Of a DNA stretch of 64,000 nt, positions 56,626-64,000 are shown piece by piece. The notes beneath the pieces are model-generated. The model made no database searches. It was not told where the DNA came from and saw only the letters and a program-made list of their open reading frames with translations. Position 1 is the stretch's first letter. Each line of letters begins with the position of its first letter. Position numbers and translations under genes: made by a program. Origin of the DNA: Adenanthera pavonina (Eukaryota > Streptophyta > Magnoliopsida > Fabales > Fabaceae); contig JAIVEN010000012.1 in assembly GCA_026686845.1 (NCBI GenBank), positions 11,472,501 to 11,536,500 on the forward strand, given 5' to 3'.

Positions 56626-58960
56626 TGTCACGCCTCATATTTAGACTCATTTCCCATATATTAGACTCTATTTAAGTCCATTAATGTATAATTAGAAACT
56701 TGATTACATAAAATAACTTAAACCAATTTTTTTCATTTTCGGGTACTATTCCTTTGGTTAATCTCATTTTACCCGATGAAATTTGAAAACTCATAAATAA
56801 ATCAAGAAAAATCATATTAAGGTGATTTAAGTCTCAAAAAATAGCGTAAAGGATTTTATACATGGGAAAAAATTTAACAGGGGAAATACTTAGCCAATTT
56901 ATACAGTAAACTCGTATTTTCTTCACAATAGCAATGATCATTTTTGAAAATTCCTGATTCTAACCATAAATTTAAAAAATCACCATAAACCATACATAAC
57001 TCCAAATTGAGTAATCTTTATGTTTATGGAAAGCCACTTAAAACACTCATATTAAACATATCAAGGCCTGTACAGTACTTTTGTATTCCCAACAGTGTTC
57101 AGAAAGGCCTCATGCATTCTTCCAACTTTCCATAATACACACTAATATATACATACATAGCCATAACTTGCCTTTATCTTACATGATACTCCATAACAAA
57201 CCTAGAGGAACATATTAACATGAGAACACAGCATGATCATATCCCATAAGATTTTACACAACATCTCATATAATAGTATCAACCTAAGTATCATTATCTT
57301 GAATATTAACTTGCTTTTCCTTGCCTTTCCTTAATTTTTTGGGCAATCTTGCCATAACTTTAACCTAAAATTTGTTAGACAATTGGAAAGGAATGACATT
57401 GAAAGAATCTCAGTAGCAACCACCATCATGCTCACATATTATCACATATATTGCAAGTATTCATAAAAAAAAATTCATCAAACATTCAATCAAATCATTT
57501 TAGCACAAATATTTTATAAAAATTTGGGCAACACTTTCCCTTGTATTTGGACATATCCAGGGTTACATTACCCTTCAAACAATCCAACCAACAATTCCAA
57601 ATCATCACAAGACAACATTTCAAACATTAAACATATCATTCAAAACAAGCAATATCAATGACAATACATGGACATACATAAGTAAGTTATCTACCTTTGG
57701 GCTTTCCAAACCTTTCCAAGCTTTGTACACTCTTTCTTTGATCTTCCAACCCTTCCTTGAATCCTAATGTATCACAAAATATGGTCATTAACTACTCATT
57801 TCATAACCTTTTTTAATTAGTATGCTTACTAACCCTAAAATTCCAAATTGATTTCCTTTGGGATTTTCTTGCACAACATACTTTTTCCTATCATTTATCA
57901 TTTTTAGATCCAAGGAATCCATTTTTGGGTCAAAATCATAAAATTCCTTTCCTATATTGAACCCTAATCTAACCAAAAATTATCCAAAAATAAAGAAAAA
58001 TATTTACTCCTTCAATTTGCAAGCCAATCATATATACATGCTTCTTGGAACCTATTCTTGCATTTTCCTACTCTCTTTTGGCCATGACTAAATTTTCTCT
58101 CTCTACTCTCTCTCATGGCTGAAAATTTTGGAGAAGGAAGGAAGGAGAAAACTCCATAAAAACCTCTTTAAACACTAGAATATACATGCTAGAGATCAAA
58201 ATACCTTACCTTCAACCCTATACCGTCAAACTTGGCCTCTTATTTGTCCTCTTCTCTTGGTGCTTCAAGCTCTCTTCCTCTCACTCTTTGCTTCCATCTA
58301 GATGTGGTTAGAATGTAAAATGAAGGCCAAGATGACTTAACTCAAGCACTTAAGGAGAGAGATGAGATGGATGAATAGTAGAATTGATTAACTTAACTAA
58401 GTTGGGCTAACTTTGATAAAGCTTTTATGAAAATTTCCTCCTTGTCCTCTTCAGTTGTACTGCACATCCTTTGTCCTCATTTTTGGCCAAAAATTGCTTC
58501 ACAAGTTTTAATTGATTAAATTATGATTTACTGATTAAATTTGCCCATACTGATTGTGTATTTTCGACAAAATCATCATTAAATTGGTATATGATTATCC
58601 ATTAATTACTTTTGGTCTAAAATCATTATCTAGACCCAAAATATATTTTAGTAAGGCCCACAAATTTTTCTTGACTTAATACTGCCTCTTTCTGCAGTTC
58701 AAATAAACCTTTATTGGGTAAAATATTAATATTAAATCATAATTACTCAATAAATATTATTTTAACTTTAATAAATTACATACTATATTCCATTGGGTTT
58801 ATCTCATTAAGAGTTTCATTTTGACTATAATTTTTTATATTTATAAAAATGCCCTTGACTTAGGGATAATTTATAATTCTTAAAACTTTCAGGTTATTAG
58901 GTGTAATTTTTTCCAAAATTCATAAACTTTTTTTCATCTCAACCCGTCAGCTGCTTCCAC
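56626..58960 (+). mobile_element. A-type LTR A7
   Basis: TGTCACGCCTCATATTTAG at 56,626 is the A-type start ('cccatatattagactctatt'). Order is conserved through 'gatttaagtctc', 'gtgagattc' equivalents and 'tattaggtgtaattttttcc' at 58,890. The usual GGGATATTACA end is absent, so the right border is a decay or deletion point near 58,960 (possibly as far as 59,099). The 3' part is closest to window positions 130-360. Confidence 0.75.
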
Positions 58961-59389
58961 CCCCTTTCTTTTACCTTTTTCCTTTATTTTATTTTAGTCT
59001 ATTTTATTTTTCTTTCCAGAATTATTGTTTTGTTTGTAGATCTACTATCATGAATTAAAATCAATATTTTCAAACTTTTTCTACTTCCTACACATGACAA
59101 TACTACATATAGTTATCCATGCATGGAGATTGGATTAGGCAAATATAAATCAATATCATATGAAATTTGTCTCGAACTTTTATTTATGATCATTGCAAAT
59201 GACAACATAATAGAAAATTGTGTCCTAAGCATTTTTTTTGGGAAAATATGCACAATTTCATTTCACAGCTCAAAAAAACACAGTACAATGAGAGAGGACC
59301 AAAAATGATAAAAGAAGACCAGATAAGACAAAGGGTCAGTAAGAAGTCCTCTTATCAAAAAAAATTGAGGACTCTTGAGGAGTTGATAG

Positions 59390-59690
59390 TGTGGTTAGCT
59401 AAAGTACTAATTACAACAATAAATCCTTCCGAAGTAAAAGTTCCATCTGAGAATGTTCATTTGTTTCTGACTTCCCAAAGTTTCCAGCAAACAATGCCAA
59501 AGATGATCCTCCAAAATTTGTCAACATGTTTGTAGTCAAGATTAGCTATGAACCATTCTTCAAAAGAGGCAGTGGTAAATCTTGAAGGTACTTGGTTGGC
59601 CAAGAGAAATCTCCAAACCGAAACAGCCAATGGATATTTTCTGATAACATGATCAAGATCTTCAAGACATTGTGACTATTTCTGGTAACT
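59390..59690 (-). pseudogene. LINE pol fragment (zf-RVT to RNase H link)
   Basis: A minus-strand frame reads 'VIRKYPLAVSVWRFLLAN', then 'SFEEWFIANLDYKHV' and 'DKFWRIIFGIVCWKLWEVRN' followed by TGA for Asn/Lys. This is the plant LINE segment between the zinc-binding RT tail and the RNase H domain, whose hallmark is W..xFGIxCWxLWxxRN. Upstream Lys-rich sequence (59,700-59,788) may be the disrupted zinc motif. No 5' or 3' end was found. The nearby forward frame 59,218-59,535 is a shadow of it. Confidence 0.7.
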
Positions 59691-60559
59691 TGGTCATTTC
59701 CTTCTTGGCATGCTCCCTTCTGATATGCAATTTTTGGAACATCCTTTCTCTTCTTCTTTCTTGAGTGAAGCATGATATTGATTTCCATTTCTTTATTCCA
59801 ATACTCACTCTTTTTACTTGGATCATCCTACATTTAATATATTACACTTACAAACCAAGTAATTAGTCCAGTTTATATATCCAACTTATATTATTCATTG
59901 TAAAAGTATAGTGGATATGTTTGCACATAAAATGATATATACATTAAAACCATTGTTAAATACATGATAATTCCTATTTTACTTCTTTAAGGAACATTAT
60001 ATACGTCAAATACATATGATGCATTTGTTCCTTATTACTCTATATTTGCCATCATCAAAACTTATATTATACTAAACCTTACAGTAAGTAGTTATTATGT
60101 TGTTCAATGGTTTGGGACCTTATATGTGCAAAAAGCTTTTATGCTTAACAATGGTTGTCTTGGGGTCTTTGAAGGTGTATTGAGCTTGTTTTATGAATAG
60201 AGCTCTATAGTGTTCCCTTGCCTCTGTGTTGTTCCATATTGATGTTCTTTGATTCCTTTTGGTCAAAATCTTTAGGATGTTATATTAAACCTTGAACCGA
60301 TACCTTAACTAGTCTAGTGACTAGTCCGATTTTCTTAACATTGGCTAGAAGCATTCACAAAGACCAATCTTTGCAAAAGAAGTGGTCTCAAAGGCTGGTC
60401 TTCGGGAGCGCTTTTGGATTAAAGAAAAAGTGCTTCTAAAGGCTTCAATCGTAGTCACATTGGGAGTGCTTCAGAAGTGATCACGGAAACCAAAAGCAGA
60501 CATTCATAGAGCTCATTTCCAAAGTGGTGATTGAATGGTCTCCAAATTCGACATTGTCA
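59691..60559. other. Interval without recognised genes
   Basis: No frame with family features was found. A 7-bp inverted repeat ACTAGTC-TAGT-GACTAGT lies at about 60,308-60,325. GC is slightly above the surrounding DNA near 60,330-60,560, which borders the sulfotransferase remnant and may be its decayed 3' end. Confidence 0.35.
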
Positions 60560-61010
60560 CTAATGCGTGTAACAAGTTATTCTAACATGTGACAATAGAT
60601 TGTGATGTCCTCTTCAAAGCTTCCTCCATAGAAAAACCGTACCTTATATCAACTAGGTCCTTCAAAATTCTATTCGGTTCATCCTTTAGCACCTCATACC
60701 TCAAAAACATTATCTTCCATGGCATCTCCAAACTCTTCTTGTAGTAACTCACATGATCCCAAAATTGCCAAAAATGCTCACTCCCCAGTATAACTTGAAC
60801 GAATCCTCAATTGTGTTTTACTCAAGTTTCTAGTCTTAGCAATGTATATTTTAGTGAAGTACTAGAGCAAGGTGAAAATGTCCTTAGTGTTTCAACACAA
60901 GTACACTATCTTTCATCTTGATAGCTTCACGGATTTTGGCAATGAAATGTATAGCAAATGGGTCACAATGAGCCTTATCAATGGGAATGAACTTAGATGG
61001 GGTTATTGAG
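60560..61010 (-). pseudogene. Plant cytosolic sulfotransferase pseudogene (C-terminal half)
   Basis: Minus-strand frames give, in order, 'LSSFPLIRLIVTHLLYISLP', 'KSVKLSR' stop 'KIVYLC' stop 'NTKDIFTLL' stop 'YFTKI', then after a frame change 'EHFWQFWDHVSYYKKSLEMP' and 'WKIMFLRYEVLKDEPNRILK'. These match the plant SOT series 'RLFATHLPY', 'CKIVYICRNPKDxxVSxWxF' (PAPS-binding) and 'FWDHVLxYWKES', 'LFLKYEDLKxDP'. SOTs move sulfate from PAPS to hydroxyls of flavonoids, steroids or glucosinolate precursors. The three stops correspond to Arg, Arg and Trp positions, so the copy is dead. Only about residues 150-280 of a normal protein of about 340 residues remain. Confidence 0.85.
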
Positions 61011-61290
61011 GACCACAAAAGTGAGGACAACTGTCATTAGTTTTAGATAAGTAGAAATACTATACTTTGGAGATACAAACTAAGGTGAGTAAAATATAGT
61101 TTTTTAAAACTTTTAATTGATTATTTTTATTAATGTCAAAAGTTAAAATCCATTGATAGTGATATTAGTCAACACAATAGACATGAATAATTTGTTAAGA
61201 CCCCTATTTTGGGTATTGTCATTTTTGCATTTAAATAAAAAAAGACAATGTTGAACTCATCTCTTTTTTATATATAACTGTCTAGTATAT

Positions 61291-61720
61291 CACTACAAGA
61301 AAACATTGAATTTGGGACGAAATTTTGTGACGGATTACAATCGGTCCCAAATCCATCACAATGTCATCCCAAATTCTATCACCAATATTTGGGACGGACT
61401 TTGGGACAGATATTTGCATCACAAAAATAGCCGTCACTATTTCCGTCACAACTTTCGATGAAAAATTTGTGACGGAATATTCAGTCACAAATTGTCATCC
61501 CAAATTTTTTGGAATAGCATATTCTCATTTTAGGATGGAATCTGCGATGAAAGTAGGGATGGATATTTTGAGAAGGAATTTCTTCTCAAACTTCAGCCTA
61601 AAAATTTTAGGAATAGCGTATTCCACTTTTGGGACAGACGTTGTGATGGTGTTATCCATCTCAAAATATTCCATCTTTATTTCCGTCACAAAATCCGTCC
61701 AAAATGAGGAAACGTATTTG
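61291..61720 (+). mobile_element. CACTA-type DNA transposon terminus
   Basis: CACTACAAGAAAAC at 61,291, preceded by TAT, is the characteristic CACTA (En/Spm) terminal inverted repeat. The next 420 bp are packed with subterminal motifs in both orientations: GGGACGGA or GTGACGGA and their complements TCCGTCAC and GTCCCAAA, at least a dozen by eye. A unit with GGAATAGCRTATTC recurs at about 61,510 and 61,610. The opposite end (TTTTCTTGTAGTG) and a transposase are not found to the right, so it is a truncated or much larger element. Confidence 0.8.
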
Positions 61721-63399
61721 TAATTTAATTTTGTAATTAAATTTCTCACACAAATTTTTTGAAAAATATTTTTATGATATCAATTTTAGTGTTATATAAT
61801 GGTCATGTTGCTAATAATTTCGAAATGTACTTTAGGGTTTGAATATGTGTGTATGTATGATTGTGATTGTGTCATTAGCAGCTATTTGAATGTTTGTTTT
61901 ATAGGCTCAAGACCTGGTGGTAGTTTCGCTAAAATAGGACATGTGAAGTACATGGGTTCCCAACTACCTCAAATTAAGGTTCGTAATCTCTAACTTCTAG
62001 TTGATTAATCAGCGTATACAAGTGACAAAGTCAGGAATTGAAATTGAAGGAAGTGGAGAAGTTTTATGAAGCTTAGAACTAAAAATGATCCTTGATAAAT
62101 TATCGGCCTACGTTTGAAGGCACAAACATGGGTGATAGCTGGTCTTTTGACCACTGCTTTTATCTTCTTCAAAGTTTGAGAATTATAAAATATTTACTAT
62201 AAGTCTTCTTTTATCTAAGGGACTATGTTAAGTATCCTAATTTATCATGATTTAATCTAGATGGTGGCTTGACTTGATGTGTTTTATGACTTGATCTAAA
62301 GGAAATATAATATATATATAAATAAAGTTATATATGGATTATATACATTTTAAATTTACAAATTTATTTATAAATAGATGAACATTTATATAAGTGAAAT
62401 TTATATTTTTTTTATAAAACAGTCCAAAAAAAAAATAACCAACATAATCCCTTTTAAATTTTCATAATTTTCTTTTCCCTGACGAATGATTTCACTTGAT
62501 TTTTATTTAATAATTAAAATTATCAAAATTGTATATCTCATCGTTATATCCCAATCAGACATATTGTTTTAGAATTAATAAATATTATGTTGTTTGCATT
62601 AGATATCCTCCATGATCATTTTTATCGCATAATTTCATGAATATATATCGGCAACTACAGATTACACCTAAATCTGCTATGGTATGGTGTAATTTCATAA
62701 CCCAAATTCCTATTACAATTTTTTAAAAAAAATGATTTTACTTCATATAACAACTGCAATTTAACTTAGGTGTTTGGTATAAGATTTGGACAAACAAAAT
62801 AATGCAATGTATATCATTAAGGGATGTAATTAATGAAATAAACGCATTGAAAATCAAAGCATTATGCGATAATAAAAAAATATATCAACTTATTATATAA
62901 TCATAATTGCGTAAATCATTATGTATATTCATTTAATCCCAAAATTATGATGTATGTTAAAACCTAATTAAATCAAGAATTTATCACACACGAAGTTTAT
63001 TATTTTAACTTATTTCAAATCTTCTCAAATGCCTTTTTAACAAAATTGATAATCTAAAATAATATTATAACCATCCAATCAACAAATAAGTAATGTAAAA
63101 TTTCTCAATAACAATTGGATACTTGTTTGATTTGATCAACAAGATTATTGCAAGATTTATTTTGTATATATTATGTATTCAAATAATAAAAAGTGTTGGC
63201 CAAAAAATAACAATAATAAAATAAAATAATTGAAAAAAATTTGTTGGAATTATTTTGGCCAAACCCCTTTTTAGCGGCTTGTATATCTTTTGTTATGACA
63301 AAATTTAAAAATTTCATAAAATTATAAATCTTTTTTTTATGAGTTTACTCTCAAATTCCCCTTTGGAAAATAACGAAATGGCATCACTTGGTCCCAAAT
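61721..63399. other. AT-rich interval without recognised genes
   Basis: Homopolymer- and TA-rich sequence. The small frame at 61,799-61,993 ('MVMLLIISKCTLGFEYVC') has no support. It may be interior of the CACTA element or ordinary intergenic DNA. No terminal repeat was detected. Confidence 0.35.
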
Positions 63400-63660
63400 T
63401 TTTTCCCTCTCTTTTTTTCCCTCTTCCCTCTCAATCCCTTTCACTAAATTACCTCCTAAATAGAAATAACACTGCTCATTCTTAGTCTCTCCGTCTGACC
63501 CTTACACAAAGCTCGTTCTCCCTCTGATCCTCACATAGAGCTCGTTCCATCGTTCACCCTCCTCCTTGGCTCAATCTTGCACCGCAGCTTGAAGAGAGGC
63601 AGATCAGAGCTTGCTCCTTTCTGGTTTGTCCTCTACTACTCACTCATCCTCCTCTGCTTC
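63400..63660 (+). promoter_or_regulatory. Pyrimidine-rich leader-like tract
   Basis: Locally GC- and CT-rich ('ttttccctctctttttttcc', 'cgctcgttctccctctgatc'-type repeats of 'agctcgttc' near 63,511 and 63,539) against an AT-rich background. Such tracts are common in plant 5' UTRs. If a gene started here on the plus strand it would be interrupted by the LTR at 63,818. No ATG with a long frame is visible. Confidence 0.3.
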
Positions 63661-63817
63661 TTGTACGTTTATCATGGTTAAATAGATGTATGGATAAGTT
63701 TAAGAAGAAATTTTTCATGAAACTTTTCATTTATGTCTCCTCCTTTGATGACAAATTTGCTCTCTAAGTTGACATTTTAAGGTTGTGGTTGATTTATTTG
63801 AAAGTGGACAAAAAGTG

Positions 63818-64000
63818 TGTAATATCCCTATTTTTATGGGATATTATAAAATGAATAAAAGATGAGAAACGAAGCGAGACAAAAAGGCTGTATATAATCG
63901 GGTTTTAGAATGAATTAATTTCTTATCTAATTTTCAGAAGAAGTTATGTTTGGTCCTTAATTGGAATTAATTTTTCCATAAGGTCCTTAGCAGAAATTAA
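63818..64000 (-). mobile_element. G-family LTR end, inverted copy at right edge
   Basis: TGTAATATCCC at 63,818 opens a perfect terminal hairpin, TAATATCCC (63,820-63,828), nine-base loop, GGGATATTA (63,838-63,846), and the following 150 bases are the reverse complement of 832-1,000. The candidate left target duplication is AAGTG. The LTR continues outside the window. Strand is assigned from the TATA-like stretch in the left copy and is uncertain. Confidence 0.6.

Noticed and set aside
59218..59535. Plus-strand 105-codon frame rich in Lys
   Set aside because: The minus strand of the same segment encodes a clear LINE motif (FGIVCWKLWEVRN), so the forward frame is a shadow.
1..64000. tRNA, rRNA or CRISPR features
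   Set aside because: No cloverleaf with A/B boxes, no rRNA core sequence and no direct-repeat/spacer array were recognised. The only tRNA-related sequences are primer-binding sites.

Overview
The window is AT-rich plant nuclear DNA, most likely from a eudicot. Evidence for this is layers of plant-type LTR retrotransposons, a degenerate plant LINE, a CACTA-transposon end and a fragment of a plant cytosolic sulfotransferase gene. I see no intact host gene, no tRNA or rRNA gene, no CRISPR and no bacterial-type operon. Every recognisable coding region carries stops and frameshifts, so this is an old, gene-poor, repeat-nested stretch.

Layout. 1-3,531: ends of LTRs around a decayed minus-strand gypsy gag. 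3,532-9,577: unique or low-copy AT-rich sequence carrying a solo LTR (D1, 3,851-6,097, repeat AACAT), small inverted and tandem repeats and weak LINE traces. 9,578-21,665: element C, a nearly complete minus-strand Ty3/gypsy chromovirus-type (Tekay/Del-like) element with two LTRs, interrupted in integrase by solo LTR A6. 21,688-39,270: element B, a plus-strand relative of C lying head to head with it, 22 bp away. B is broken by A1 in gag, by A2 in reverse transcriptase (A2 itself split by A3) and by D2 in integrase. Its 3' LTR is cut off at about 39,270.

39,271-51,741: A-type LTR pieces (A4, A5), a solo Sirevirus-like LTR (E1) inside A4, then the 3' half of a Sirevirus-like Ty1/copia element (integrase remnant, RT, RNase H, an extra ORF of about 680 codons in the env-like position, and 3' LTR E2). 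51,742-55,616: an unrecognised minus-strand ORF, then a non-autonomous D-family element (LTR D3, primer site, non-coding interior, partial LTR D4). 55,617-59,000: two A-type LTRs, one inside the other. 59,000-64,000: a LINE fragment, a sulfotransferase pseudogene, a CACTA terminus, AT-rich sequence, a pyrimidine-rich leader-like stretch, and at the right edge an inverted copy of the LTR end seen near position 1,000.

Six LTR insertions have readable 5-bp target duplications matching exactly on both sides (A1 TCTAT, A2 AGTGA, A3 CATTG, A6 CTGCC, D1 AACAT, E1 CTAGT). D2 and element C show 4 of 5 matches. These allow insertion order and solo-LTR status to be read directly from the sequence. The genes do not form a pathway: all coding remnants are gag-pol machinery of separate elements except the sulfotransferase fragment, the extra copia ORF and two unassigned short ORFs.
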